Positions 1-7,760 of a DNA stretch of 18,625 nucleotides are shown here, one piece after another (the first letter of the stretch is position 1; each line of letters starts with the position of its first letter). The notes under the pieces were generated by a model. It had not been told where the DNA came from. It worked only from the letters and a program-made list of their open reading frames with translations, and did not search any database. The DNA lies in assembly GCA_946222495.1 (NCBI GenBank), contig CAMICF010000030.1, forward strand, positions 1-18,625, written 5' to 3'. This DNA comes from an uncultured Janibacter sp. GTDB lineage: Bacteria; Actinomycetota; Actinomycetes; Actinomycetales; Dermatophilaceae. The position numbers were made by a program, and so were the translations under genes.

Positions 1-2
1 AC

Positions 3-263
3 CCCGAGCTCGGCATCAACGTCGTCGACCTCGGTCTCGTCTACGGCATCACCGTGGACCCGCAGAACCACGCCGTCATCGACATGACGCTGACCTCTGC
101 GGCCTGCCCCCTCACCGATGTCATCGAGGACCAGGTCGACCAGGCCCTCACCGACCTCGTGACCGACTCGCGGATCAACTGGGTCTGGATGCCCCCGTGG
201 GGCCCGGACAAGATCACCGACGACGGGCGCGAGCAGCTGCGCGCCCTCGGCTTCAACATCTGA
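3..263 (+). CDS. SufT/MIP18-like (DUF59) Fe-S cluster assembly factor, 3' end only
   Basis: This is the last 86 residues of an open frame that enters from the left edge. The visible part starts with a PELGINVVDLGLVYG segment and has the family Cys in SAACPLTD, about 36 residues later. Together these mark the DUF59/MIP18 fold used by SufT-like proteins in loading Fe-S clusters onto client proteins. The C-terminal WMPPWGPDKITDDGREQLRALGF end is the usual one for actinobacterial family members, which normally follow the suf operon (Rv1466 in M. tuberculosis). The true start lies outside the window. The next gene begins 13 bases after the stop on the same strand, so the two are probably co-transcribed. 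The two [4Fe-4S] enzymes encoded later in the window are plausible clients, but that link is inference. Confidence 0.9.
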   Translation, partial: PELGINVVDLGLVYGITVDPQNHAVIDMTLTSAACPLTDVIEDQVDQALTDLVTDSRINWVWMPPWGPDKITDDGREQLRALGFNI

Positions 264-276
264 GCCACCCACCCTG

Positions 277-846
277 ATGACCCGTCGCATCGACGTCGAC
301 CCGCATCGGCTCGATCGGTGGATCGATGGATTCTCGGCCCGGCACGACGGCGCGACCCGCGTCGACGAGCCGGGCCGAGTCGTGCTCCGGGGTGGTGACG
401 GCGCGACGGCGACGGGGGAGACCTTCGAGCACGAGCGGATCGGCATCATCCTCGTCCGCCGTGGTGGTCACGCCGTCGGTCGGGACGAAGGGGGCGAGCT
501 CGTCGCCCACACGTGCGGGACGCGGTACGTGCAGTCGCGGACGAAGAAGGGCGGCTGGAGCCAGCAGCGCTACGCGCGCCGCCGAGGCAACCAGGCCGAC
601 GGCGTCATCGGGTCCGTGGTCGAGCTCGCCCGCCGGCACCTGCCGCAGGGAGGCGTGGACGCCCTCGTGCTCGGTGGCGACCGTGCCCTCGCCGAGCAGG
701 TCCTCGAGGACGCCGCCCTGGCTCACCTGCGCGACCTCGAGCGCCGCACCCTGTGGGACCTGCCCGACCCGCGCCTCACGGTGCTGCGGGAGGCCGCGCG
801 TCGAGCGCGTGCGGTGCGCATCACCCTCGAGGAGCCGGCCGGATGA
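277..846 (+). CDS. VLRF1-type (Vms1/ANKZF1-like) peptidyl-tRNA hydrolase
   Basis: This 189-residue protein belongs to the actinobacterial branch of the VLRF1 family, relatives of the eRF1 catalytic domain. Family members cleave peptidyl-tRNA on stalled or split ribosomes. The diagnostic block is KKGGWSQQRYARRRGNQ at residues 90-106. It holds the glutamines (96/97) that correspond to the catalytic Gln of Vms1 and the GGQ of release factors, followed by a basic stretch suited to tRNA or rRNA contact. A GIILVRRGGHAVG strand-turn-strand (56-68) and a VDALVLGGDRALAEQVL Rossmann-like segment (127-143) follow the family pattern. The ATG lies 13 bases after the preceding stop with only a weak ribosome site. 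The stop overlaps the next ATG (ATGA at 843-846), implying translational coupling. The family call is firm. Substrate specificity in bacteria is inferred. Confidence 0.85.
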   Translation: MTRRIDVDPHRLDRWIDGFSARHDGATRVDEPGRVVLRGGDGATATGETFEHERIGIILVRRGGHAVGRDEGGELVAHTCGTRYVQSRTKKGGWSQQRYARRRGNQADGVIGSVVELARRHLPQGGVDALVLGGDRALAEQVLEDAALAHLRDLERRTLWDLPDPRLTVLREAARRARAVRITLEEPAG

Positions 847-2549
847 GGCGACGGCCCCGGGTCACCATCGGGGTGACGCTCGTGCTGGGTGGGTTCATGA
901 TCTCTCCCTTCGTCGTCGGGGCCTCGCACGGGGAGCCGTGGCCGGCCACCCCTCCGGGTGGATACGAGGAGGATGCGGGCTACTCGGTCCGGCCGAGGCC
1001 ACCGGCCGAGGTGCGCGAGCGGGAGCCCGCCGGAGAGGCCCTCCGGCCGCGCTCGCGGACCGCGACGGTCGTGGCCGACTCCGCGTGGTCGTGGTTCATG
1101 GACCCGCGGGTCATGAGGACGGACAAGGCGACGTACTTCAGCTCCGTGCACCGCTCGGGAGACATCCAGGTGACGAGTGTCGACCACGGGACGGCACGGC
1201 TGCGGCACGCCGTCCTGCAGCCGGACTTCGAGGCCGACGACCACAACGCGCCCTCGCTCACCGAGCTGGAGGACGGGCGGGTGGTCGCCTTCTGGAATGC
1301 CCACGGCCTCGTCCCCGCGCACTACCGGGTCACCCTGCGCTCCGGTGACGTGACGACCTTCGGGCCCGTGATGGAGCTGCGGGGGTCGGGGCTCGAGGAG
1401 GAGGGGACGACGTACACGTCGATCGTCGACCTGCCGGGGACGCAGCGTCGGTACCACCTCTTCACCCGGCGGGCGAGCGACGACGCGTGGGTGATGACGA
1501 CGAGCGAGGACCTCGTCACGTGGAGCCCCGCGGTGCGGCTCTTCGGCCACGTCGACCCGGAGAGCTACCCCTACGTGAAGTTCGTGGGGACGGGCTGGGA
1601 CACGATCCACATGGTCTTTTCCGACACGACCGCACGGGCCGAGGAGCGCAGCTCGCTGCACCACCTGGTGCTCGCGGACGGGGTCTTCCGACGGAGCAAC
1701 GGCACGGCGATCCGGTCGCTCGAGACCGTGGCGGGGGCGGGTGGCTCGCCACCGCGACCGATCGAGCCGCGCGAGGTGACCCGCATCCACGACGGCCGGG
1801 GCGCGGACGGACGGGCGCGGCCCTACGACATCGCCTTCGACGGCGCGGAACCCGTCGTCGTCTTCTCCACCGGCAACCGCTGGACCGGGAGCTGGACCTA
1901 CCGCTGGATGCGCCGCGACGGCGACACGTGGCACGGCAGCACGCTGCTGCGGTCCTCCACGGAGCCCGCCGGCATCACGCTGGACCACGAGGACCCCACC
2001 CGGGCGGTGCTCGTGCGCCAAGGCGCGGTCGAGGAGTACCGGACGGCCGACGAAGGGGAGTCCTGGACCCGGCGGACCATCGCTCCTCGAGGGGAGAACC
2101 GGACGCCGGCGACGCCGTGGTCGGCCGAGGGGGGCCACGAACCCGTGTCGGCAGCCTGGCTGCACGGTCCCTACGAGGGGTTCCGCGACGGCGCCTGGTC
2201 GACCGACGTGACGATGGAGACGAGCGACCCGGCCCCGCTCGACCTGCAGGTCGAGTGGCCCGCGAGCTGGGCGAGCGGTGGCGACATCCTCGCCACCACC
2301 ACGGCGGGTGTCGGCGGGCGACCCGTGCCCGGGCGCACGGTCTGGCTGCTCGTGACCCGACCGGGAGAGGCGGAGAAGTGGGTCCGATCGGGACGGACCG
2401 GCGACGACGGTGAGGTCCGCCTCCGGCTCGGTGAGCCCGTCCCGACCGGGAGCCGAGCACGGCTGCTCGTGCCGACGACCCGCGCCTGGGGCCAGGCCAT
2501 GACGTCCGTCCGGGTGGCCCGGTCCGACGCCCCCGCCGCACGACCTTAA
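843..2549 (+). CDS. Secreted or membrane-anchored BNR-repeat (BNR_4-like) protein
   Basis: This 568-residue protein has an MRRRPR basic start and a hydrophobic segment at about residues 7-26, then a VGAS-HG junction. That could be a signal peptide or an N-terminal anchor. A Pro/Arg-rich linker leads to a beta-propeller-like body of the BNR_4 type: the DDHNAPSLTELEDGRVVAFWNAHG block is characteristic, and later strands carry repeated W/Y-rich turns such as DEGESWTRR. The C-terminal 110 residues (PLDLQVEWPASW onward, with GDDGEVRLRL) look like an Ig-like or carboxypeptidase-regulatory-like beta domain. Related propellers bind or cleave polysaccharide, but I see no catalytic set I can name. The frame is open further upstream, but the ATG at 843 is chosen because it overlaps the previous stop and gives the export signal. 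The TAA stop lies inside a palindromic repeat, so the protein ends Ala-Ala-Arg-Pro. Confidence 0.75.
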   Translation: MRRRPRVTIGVTLVLGGFMISPFVVGASHGEPWPATPPGGYEEDAGYSVRPRPPAEVREREPAGEALRPRSRTATVVADSAWSWFMDPRVMRTDKATYFSSVHRSGDIQVTSVDHGTARLRHAVLQPDFEADDHNAPSLTELEDGRVVAFWNAHGLVPAHYRVTLRSGDVTTFGPVMELRGSGLEEEGTTYTSIVDLPGTQRRYHLFTRRASDDAWVMTTSEDLVTWSPAVRLFGHVDPESYPYVKFVGTGWDTIHMVFSDTTARAEERSSLHHLVLADGVFRRSNGTAIRSLETVAGAGGSPPRPIEPREVTRIHDGRGADGRARPYDIAFDGAEPVVVFSTGNRWTGSWTYRWMRRDGDTWHGSTLLRSSTEPAGITLDHEDPTRAVLVRQGAVEEYRTADEGESWTRRTIAPRGENRTPATPWSAEGGHEPVSAAWLHGPYEGFRDGAWSTDVTMETSDPAPLDLQVEWPASWASGGDILATTTAGVGGRPVPGRTVWLLVTRPGEAEKWVRSGRTGDDGEVRLRLGEPVPTGSRARLLVPTTRAWGQAMTSVRVARSDAPAARP

Positions 2550-2590
2550 GGAGATGCGGCGTCACTGGCGCACGACCTTAAGGAGATGCG
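2537..2590 (-). repeat. Palindromic repeat array A (two 22-bp copies, 32-bp period)
   Basis: Two identical 22-bp units lie at 2537-2558 and 2569-2590, separated by ten bases. Read on the minus strand each unit is CGCA-N3-CCTTAAGG-N3-TGCG, with TCT as the left triplet and TCG as the right. The start-to-start distance is 32 bp. The array fills the junction between the BNR gene and the convergent metallopeptidase gene. The first unit contains the BNR stop codon. The same unit recurs at 13274-13391 in the opposite orientation. CTTAAG is a rare hexamer in DNA of this base composition, and I find it nowhere else in the window. Confidence 0.95.
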
Positions 2591-2616
2591 GCCCCGGGGG
2601 CCGGCGGGGGAGTGCG

Positions 2617-3546
2617 TCAGAGGGAGTTGGCGTCGTCCACGGCGAAGGTGTCGCAGCTCTCGACCGAGCCGGCCTCCATGCCGCGGAGGAGCCAGGCCTG
2701 ACGTGCCTTCGCCGAGCCGTGCGTCCAGCCCTCGGGGTCGACACCGCCGGCGGACTTCTTCTGGATCTCGTCGTCGCCCACGGACTTCGCGGCGCCCATG
2801 GCGTTGGTGACGTCGTCCTTGCTGATGTCGGTGAGCAGGGGCTTGCCGGAGGAGTCGGTGGTCGTCGTCGCCTCCTTGATCCACATCCCGGCGAAGCAGT
2901 CGGCCATGAGCTCGACCCGGACGGCGCCGGAGTCGGCCCCCTTCGGGTCCTTCTGCGCCTCGTCGAGGACGCCGTAGACGTTCTGGATGTGGTGGCCGTA
3001 CTCGTGGGCGAGCACGTACAGCTCGGCGAGGGTGCCGTCCTCGGCCCCGAGCTGCTGCTCCATGACGTCGTAGAAGTCGGTGTCGATGAAGATCGACTCG
3101 TCGAGGGGGCAGTAGAAGGGCCCGATCTGGTTGCTCGCCGTCCCGCACTCCGACTGCGTCTGACCCTGGTAGACGACGACCTCCTTCGGGCCGCGGAAGT
3201 CCTGCTGGGCGTCCTCGAGGGCCCGAGCCAGGTCGGGCTGGTCCGTCCAGAAGTCGTGCAGGCTGTTCTCGCCGAGGACCATGAGGCACTCCCGGTCCTG
3301 CTTCGCGTCCGCCCCGGTGGTGCACTTCTCCGCCAGGCGGGTATCGGACCCGCCGGAGCCCTGCCCGCCCTGGGAGCCGTCGTCGCCGCCGGTGAGCATG
3401 TCCCCGTTGCCGGTGAAGATCAGCACGACCGCGATGATCAGGCCGACGACGCCGCCGCCTCCGAGCATGATCGGTCCGCGACCGCCACCACCGCCGCCGC
3501 CACCCATCCGCGAGGTGTCGAGCGATGCGTTGTCGTTGATGCTCAT
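2617..3546 (-). CDS. YpfJ-type neutral zinc metallopeptidase, membrane-anchored
   Basis: This 309-residue protein is a member of the YpfJ/KPN_02809 putative neutral zinc metallopeptidase family. The zinc-binding HEYGHHIQ sits at residues 181-188, and the VELMADCFAG helix at 211-220 carries the third acidic ligand (Glu212). The protein opens with MSINDNASLDTS, the usual start of the family, then has a run of eight glycines, one hydrophobic anchor (about 28-45) and a Gly/Ser-rich spacer. Cysteines at 75, 87, 134, 146, 217 and 298 could form disulfides in the external domain. The start is supported by a GGAGG eight bases upstream. The gene is transcribed alone, divergent from the ABC-F gene and convergent with the BNR gene across repeat array A. 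The family is widespread but its substrate is unknown. Confidence 0.9.
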   Translation of the reverse strand: MSINDNASLDTSRMGGGGGGGGRGPIMLGGGGVVGLIIAVVLIFTGNGDMLTGGDDGSQGGQGSGGSDTRLAEKCTTGADAKQDRECLMVLGENSLHDFWTDQPDLARALEDAQQDFRGPKEVVVYQGQTQSECGTASNQIGPFYCPLDESIFIDTDFYDVMEQQLGAEDGTLAELYVLAHEYGHHIQNVYGVLDEAQKDPKGADSGAVRVELMADCFAGMWIKEATTTTDSSGKPLLTDISKDDVTNAMGAAKSVGDDEIQKKSAGGVDPEGWTHGSAKARQAWLLRGMEAGSVESCDTFAVDDANSL

Positions 3547-3616
3547 GAGCGGGCCTCCACCACACCACTGTCCGGGACCACAGAACGACGATGCGGGAAC
3601 CCGCTGGTCCGCGACC

Positions 3617-3622
3617 TAGACT
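3617..3622 (+). promoter_or_regulatory. Possible -10 element (TAGACT) for the ABC-F gene
   Basis: TAGACT fits the actinobacterial TANNNT -10 consensus and lies 40 bases upstream of the GTG. This would give a short leader carrying the AGGAG ribosome site at 3649-3653. No convincing -35 is seen. The call rests on the hexamer and its position in the 115-base divergent region (3547-3661). Confidence 0.4.
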
Positions 3623-3661
3623 AGCCGCCGACCGCCCTTCCACCCTGCAGGAGTACCACCC

Positions 3662-5260
3662 GTGATCACAGCAACCGGGATCGAGCTGCGCGCCGGCTCC
3701 CGGATCCTTCTCGAGGGCGCGACCTTCCGGGTGGCGCCGGGTGACCGGGTCGGTCTCGTCGGGCGCAACGGCGCAGGCAAGACGACCCTGACCAAGGTCC
3801 TCGCCGGCCAGGGGCAGCCCGCCGCGGGGGACGTCACCACGTCCGGCGGCATCGGTTACCTCCCGCAGGACCCGCGCACCGGCGACCTCAGCGTCACGGC
3901 GCGCCAGCGGATCCTCTCCGCCCGCGGCCTGGACCGGATCGTCACCGACCGGATGACGGCCGAGAAGCGGATGGCCAGCGCGGACGCCGACACGCAGGAG
4001 CGGGCGATGGCCCGATTCTCCCGGCTCCAGGAGGAGTTCGAGGCCGTCGGTGGCTACGCCGCGGAGACAGAGGCCGCGAGCATGGCCTCGGCGCTTGGGA
4101 TCGACGAGGGTCGCCTGAACCAGAGCCTCGAGACGCTGTCCGGTGGTCAGCGACGAAGGGTGGAGCTCGCCCGGATCCTCTTCTCCGGCCACGAGACCCT
4201 GCTTCTCGACGAGCCGACCAACCACCTCGACGCCGACTCGATCGGCTGGCTGCGCGAGCACCTGCGCAGCTACAAGGGCGGGCTCATCATCATCAGCCAC
4301 GACGTCGAGCTGCTCGAGGTCGTCGTCAACCGGGTCTTCCACCTCGACGCCAACCGCTGCGAGCTCGATCAGTACAACATGGGCTGGAAGAACTACCTCC
4401 AGCAGCGGGAGACCGACGAGCGGCGCCGTAAGCGCGAGCTGCAGAACGCCCAGAAGAAGGCGGGCGCCCTGCTCGAGCAGGCCGACAAGATGCGGGCCAA
4501 GGCGACGAAGGCGACCGCGGCGCAGCAGATGATCAAGCGCGCCGAGAGGATGCTCGCCGGCGTCGAGGGGGAGCGGGCCGACGACCGCGTCGCCAAGCTG
4601 CGCTTCCCGGACCCCGCCCCGTGCGGGCGGACCCCCCTTCGCGCCTCGGGCCTGTCCCGCTCGTACGGCAGCCTGGAGATCTTCACCGACGTGGACCTGG
4701 CGATCGACCGGGGGAGCAAGGTCGTCGTGCTCGGGCTCAACGGTGCCGGCAAGACGACCCTGCTGCGGATGCTCGCCGGTGTGGACGACCCCGACACCGG
4801 TCAGGTGGAGCCGGGGCACGGCCTCAAGCTCGGCTACTACGCCCAGGAGCACGAGAACCTCGACGTCGACCGGACCGTCCTGGCGAACATGAAGTCCGCG
4901 GCGCCCGACCTCGGCGAGACCGAGGTGCGCAAGGTCCTCGGGTCCTTCCTCTTCAGCGGGGACGACGTGCAGAAGCCGGCCGGTGTGCTCTCGGGCGGCG
5001 AGAAGACCCGGCTCTCCCTCGCCCTCCTCGTCGTCTCGAGCGCCAACGTCCTGCTCCTCGACGAGCCGACGAACAACCTCGACCCGGCCAGCCGCGAGGA
5101 GATCCTCGGGGCGCTCTCGACCTTCAAGGGCGCCGTCGTCCTCGTGACGCACGACGAGGGAGCCGTCGACGCCCTCGAGCCGGAGCGGATCCTCCTCCTC
5201 CCCGACGGCATCGAGGACTTCTGGAATGCCGACTACCGCGAGCTCATCACCCTGGCCTGA
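3662..5260 (+). CDS. ABC-F family ribosome-associated ATPase (Rv1473-like)
   Basis: This 532-residue protein has two ABC domains and no membrane segments, the layout of ABC-F translation factors (EttA/Uup/antibiotic-resistance type). NBD1 has Walker A GRNGAGKTT at 34-42, signature LSGGQ at 159-163, Walker B LLLDEPTNHLD at 180-190 and switch His213. NBD2 has GLNGAGKTT at 358-366, LSGGE at 443-447, VLLLDEPTNNLD at 463-474 and His497. The interdomain linker (about 235-305) is a charged helical hairpin rich in Arg, Lys, Glu and Gln, the part that reaches toward the P-site tRNA. Both NBDs look catalytically complete. The opening MITATGIELRAGSR resembles M. tuberculosis Rv1473, often labelled a macrolide transporter although it has no permease. 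Start GTG is preceded by AGGAG with eight-base spacing. Whether it confers drug resistance cannot be told from sequence. Confidence 0.9.
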   Translation: MITATGIELRAGSRILLEGATFRVAPGDRVGLVGRNGAGKTTLTKVLAGQGQPAAGDVTTSGGIGYLPQDPRTGDLSVTARQRILSARGLDRIVTDRMTAEKRMASADADTQERAMARFSRLQEEFEAVGGYAAETEAASMASALGIDEGRLNQSLETLSGGQRRRVELARILFSGHETLLLDEPTNHLDADSIGWLREHLRSYKGGLIIISHDVELLEVVVNRVFHLDANRCELDQYNMGWKNYLQQRETDERRRKRELQNAQKKAGALLEQADKMRAKATKATAAQQMIKRAERMLAGVEGERADDRVAKLRFPDPAPCGRTPLRASGLSRSYGSLEIFTDVDLAIDRGSKVVVLGLNGAGKTTLLRMLAGVDDPDTGQVEPGHGLKLGYYAQEHENLDVDRTVLANMKSAAPDLGETEVRKVLGSFLFSGDDVQKPAGVLSGGEKTRLSLALLVVSSANVLLLDEPTNNLDPASREEILGALSTFKGAVVLVTHDEGAVDALEPERILLLPDGIEDFWNADYRELITLA

Positions 5261-5284
5261 CGCTCGCGCCGCGGTGAGGGTGAC

Positions 5285-5304
5285 CTCAGCATTCACCTGC
5301 TGAG
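5285..5304 (+). terminator. Weak hairpin after the ABC-F gene
   Basis: CTCAGC at 5285-5290 and GCTGAG at 5299-5304 form a perfect 6-bp stem with an eight-base loop, 25 bases after the ABC-F stop. An overlapping alternative pairs TGAGG (5275-5279) with CCTCA (5284-5288). There is no T-tract, so intrinsic termination is uncertain. Confidence 0.3.
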
Positions 5305-5307
5305 ATG

Positions 5308-5336
5308 TCCATAACGATGAGTTATGGATTGCATAA
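5308..5336 (+). promoter_or_regulatory. Operator-like triple half-site upstream of the sulfur operon
   Basis: TCCATAAC (5308-5315) and GTTATGGA (5321-5328) are perfect 8-bp inverted arms around GATGA. The second arm also pairs with a third half-site: TTATG (5322-5326) and CATAA (5332-5336) flank GATTG. So CATAA, TTATG and CATAA follow one another in an AT-rich island within GC-rich DNA. The site sits just upstream of the inferred -10 at 5346-5351 and overlaps where a -35 would be. The ATAAC-N5-GTTAT core fits the T-N11-A pattern of LysR-type regulators such as CysB, but the regulator is not in this window. Confidence 0.65.
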
Positions 5337-5345
5337 GTCCGGATC

Positions 5346-5351
5346 TAGAAT
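5346..5351 (+). promoter_or_regulatory. -10 element (TAGAAT) of a leaderless sulfite reductase promoter
   Basis: TAGAAT matches TANNNT well and ends six bases before the GTG start at 5358. This places the expected transcription start at or next to the first base of the start codon. No Shine-Dalgarno sequence precedes the gene, which supports a leaderless mRNA. Confidence 0.65.
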
Positions 5352-5357
5352 GATCGG

Positions 5358-7013
5358 GTGACTGTGACGACCCGCCCCACCCGCACGAAGTCCAACGGCG
5401 CCTGGGCTGATGGCGACCGGACCCCGCTGAACCACAACGAGGAGTTCAAGCAGGAGGACGACGCGCTCAACGTGCGCGGGCGCATCGAGGAGATCTACTC
5501 CAAGGAGGGCTTCGCCTCGATCGCCAAGGACGACCTCACCGGCCGCATGCGGTGGTGGGGCCTCTACACCCAGCGCAAGCAGGGCCTCGACGGCACGCAC
5601 ACCGGCGAGGACGGCCTCGACGACGAGTACTTCATGATGCGCGTCCGCAGCGACGGGGGCCGTCTGTCGACGGACCAGCTGCGCGTCGTCGCCGGCATCA
5701 GCACCGAGTTCGCGCGGGACACCGCCGACATCTCCGACCGGCAGAACATCCAGCTGCACTGGATCCGCATCGAGGACGTCCCGGAGATCTGGCGCCGGCT
5801 CGAGTCGGTCGGGCTCTCGACGACCGAGGCCTGCGGCGACTGCCCGCGGACGATGCTCGGCTCGCCCGTCGCCGGCATCGCCAAGGACGAGGTCGTCGAC
5901 GGCACGCCCGCCATCGACGAGATCAAGCGGCTCTTCATCGGCAACCCCGAGTACTCGAACCTGCCGCGCAAGTTCAAGACGGCGATCTCGGGGTCGCCGT
6001 CGATGGACATCGCGCACGAGATCAACGACATCTCCTTCGTCGGGGTCCACCACCCCGAGCACGGCCCGGGCTTCGACCTGTGGGTCGGTGGCGGGCTGTC
6101 CGTGAAGCCGATCTTCGCCCAGCGCCTCGGTGTGTGGGTCCCGCTCGAGGACGTGCCCGACGTGTGGGCCGGGGTGACGGGGATCTTCCGTGACCACGGC
6201 TACCGCCGTCTGCGCAACAAGGCCCGCCTGAAGTTCCTCGTGGCCGACTGGGGTCCCGAGAAGTTCCGCAAGGTCCTCGAGGACGACTACCTCGGCCGGG
6301 CGCTCTCGGACGGGCCGGCCCCGGAGGTCGCTCCGGGGACCCGCCGCGACCACGTCGGCATCCACGAGCAGCAGGACGGCCGCGTGTGGGTGGGCGCCGC
6401 GCCCATCGCCGGTCGCACGACGGGGACCCGGCTGACCCGCCTGGCCGACCTCGCGGAGGGCGTCGGCTCGCAGCGCGTCCGCTTCACCCCGCACCAGAAG
6501 GTCCTCGTCCTCGACGTCGAGCCGGACCGGGCGGAGGGCCTCGCCGAGGACCTCAAGGAGCTCGACCTCGAGGTCTTCCCGAGCGAGTGGCGCCGCAACG
6601 TCATGGCCTGCACCGGTCTCGAGTACTGCAAGCTCGCCCTCACCGACACGAAGAAGCGGGCACGCTGGACCGTCGAGGAGCTGGAGAAGCGTCTCGACAT
6701 CGACGTCCCCTTCAGCATCCACGTCAACGGGTGCCCCAACAGCTGCGCCCGCAGCCAGGTCGCGGACGTCGGCCTCAAGGGGATGCTCGAGAAGCAGGAC
6801 GACGGCAGCCACCTCGAGGTCTTCCAGGTCCACCTCGGCGGTTCGCTCGCCGAGGACACGGCCCTGGCGCGCAAGACCCGGGCGCTCAAGGTGGCCGGGG
6901 ACGACCTGCCGGACTACATCGAGCGACTGGCGCGCACCTACCTCGCCCAGCGCGACGAAGGGGAGTCCTTCGCCAGCTGGGTGCGCCGTGCCGAGGAGGA
7001 CGACATCCGATGA
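5358..7013 (+). CDS. sir: Ferredoxin-dependent sulfite reductase (siroheme, [4Fe-4S])
   Basis: This 551-residue enzyme performs the six-electron reduction of sulfite to sulfide in the cytoplasm, with ferredoxin as donor. The shared [4Fe-4S]/siroheme ligands are Cys418 and Cys424 (ACTGLEYCKLA) and Cys459 and Cys463 (HVNGCPNSCA). Tyr70 (WWGLYTQRK) and Cys162 (ACGDCPRTM) match, with a one-residue offset, the Tyr69-Cys161 pair that is covalently linked in the M. tuberculosis enzyme (Rv2391). This argues for sulfite rather than nitrite reductase. Two Nir/Sir ferredoxin-like repeats and two Nir/Sir catalytic domains are in the normal order. Start GTG is chosen from the -10 spacing; GTG 5364 is an alternative. 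The stop overlaps cysH (ATGA at 7010-7013), and siroheme is served by the chelatase two genes on. The upstream operator suggests sulfur-responsive control. Confidence 0.93.
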   Translation: MTVTTRPTRTKSNGAWADGDRTPLNHNEEFKQEDDALNVRGRIEEIYSKEGFASIAKDDLTGRMRWWGLYTQRKQGLDGTHTGEDGLDDEYFMMRVRSDGGRLSTDQLRVVAGISTEFARDTADISDRQNIQLHWIRIEDVPEIWRRLESVGLSTTEACGDCPRTMLGSPVAGIAKDEVVDGTPAIDEIKRLFIGNPEYSNLPRKFKTAISGSPSMDIAHEINDISFVGVHHPEHGPGFDLWVGGGLSVKPIFAQRLGVWVPLEDVPDVWAGVTGIFRDHGYRRLRNKARLKFLVADWGPEKFRKVLEDDYLGRALSDGPAPEVAPGTRRDHVGIHEQQDGRVWVGAAPIAGRTTGTRLTRLADLAEGVGSQRVRFTPHQKVLVLDVEPDRAEGLAEDLKELDLEVFPSEWRRNVMACTGLEYCKLALTDTKKRARWTVEELEKRLDIDVPFSIHVNGCPNSCARSQVADVGLKGMLEKQDDGSHLEVFQVHLGGSLAEDTALARKTRALKVAGDDLPDYIERLARTYLAQRDEGESFASWVRRAEEDDIR

Positions 7014-7750
7014 CGACGACGACCGACACCGACCGGCTGCGCGAGCTCGCCCGAGAGGGCGAGGAGCGCTTCGCTGCGCTCGAGGAGGAGCTCGGCGGCA
7101 CCCACGAGGGCCGCATCGAGCTCGGGCGCCGGGCCCTCGCCTGGGCGCACGAGACCTTCGGCGAGGGCCTCACCGTCGCCAGCTCGATGGGTGACGAGGT
7201 GCTCGTGCACCTCGTCGGCACGACCCTCGAGGGCGCCGACGTGTTCTTCCTCGACACGGGGTACCACTTCGCCGAGACCCTCGGGACGCGCGATGCCTAC
7301 GACGCGATGCTGCCCATCAGCATCCGCACGATCTACCCGAAGCTCACCGTGGCCGAGCAGGACGCCGAGCACGGCGCGAAGCTGCACGACCGGGACCCCA
7401 ACCTGTGCTGCGCGATGCGCAAGGTGGAGCCGCTCAACCGCGCGCTCGAGGAGCACGAGGCCTGGGTGACCGGGATGCGCCGCGAGGACGCCCCGACCCG
7501 GACCGACATCACCGTCGTCGGGTGGGACGAGCGCCGCGGCATGGTCAAGCTCAACCCCATCGCCGGGTGGAGCCAGGACGACGTCGACCAGTACGCGACC
7601 GAGCAGAACGTCTTCCTCAACCCGCTGCGGCAGAGCGGGTACGCCTCCATCGGGTGCGCGCCGTGCACGCGTCCGGTCGCTGAGGGCGAGGACGCCCGGG
7701 CCGGACGCTGGTCGGGGACCGACAAGGTCGAGTGCGGCCTGCACACGTGA
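7010..7750 (+). CDS. cysH: Adenylyl-sulfate (APS) reductase, [4Fe-4S] type
   Basis: This 246-residue thioredoxin-dependent reductase releases sulfite from adenylyl sulfate. It carries the paired cysteines that mark the iron-sulfur APS-reducing form: Cys133-Cys134 (NLCCAMRK) and Cys216/Cys219 (IGCAPCTRP). Enzymes specific for PAPS lack these. The catalytic cysteine is Cys242 in the C-terminal ECGLH tail. The substrate loop is seen in ASSMGDEVLVH (58-68) and LDTGYHFAET (81-90), and TGMRREDAPTR (154-164) is the other conserved block. The ATG overlaps the sulfite reductase stop by four bases, so translation is coupled and the product sulfite passes to the preceding gene's enzyme. The cysDN sulfurylase genes usually found nearby are not in the window. 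Confidence 0.93.
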   Translation: MTTTTDTDRLRELAREGEERFAALEEELGGTHEGRIELGRRALAWAHETFGEGLTVASSMGDEVLVHLVGTTLEGADVFFLDTGYHFAETLGTRDAYDAMLPISIRTIYPKLTVAEQDAEHGAKLHDRDPNLCCAMRKVEPLNRALEEHEAWVTGMRREDAPTRTDITVVGWDERRGMVKLNPIAGWSQDDVDQYATEQNVFLNPLRQSGYASIGCAPCTRPVAEGEDARAGRWSGTDKVECGLHT

Positions 7751-7760
7751 ACCCCGGGGC

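Noticed and set aside
2548..2556. TAAGGAG-ATG inside the repeat as a ribosome site and start codon
   Set aside because: The ATG directly abuts the purine run with no spacing, and no plausible gene follows on either strand in either array. The match to anti-Shine-Dalgarno is probably incidental to the TTAAGG dyad.
2546..5296. Very long minus-strand open frame (916 codons)
   Set aside because: It is antisense to the metallopeptidase frame and to the ABC-F gene, whose motifs are all intact. Long antisense frames are expected from GC-rich third codon positions.
2049..6971. Shared GACGAAGGGGAGTCCT in the BNR and sulfite reductase genes
   Set aside because: Both copies lie in frame and encode Asp-Glu-Gly-Glu-Ser in biased codons. 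The flanks differ, so chance and codon bias explain it.
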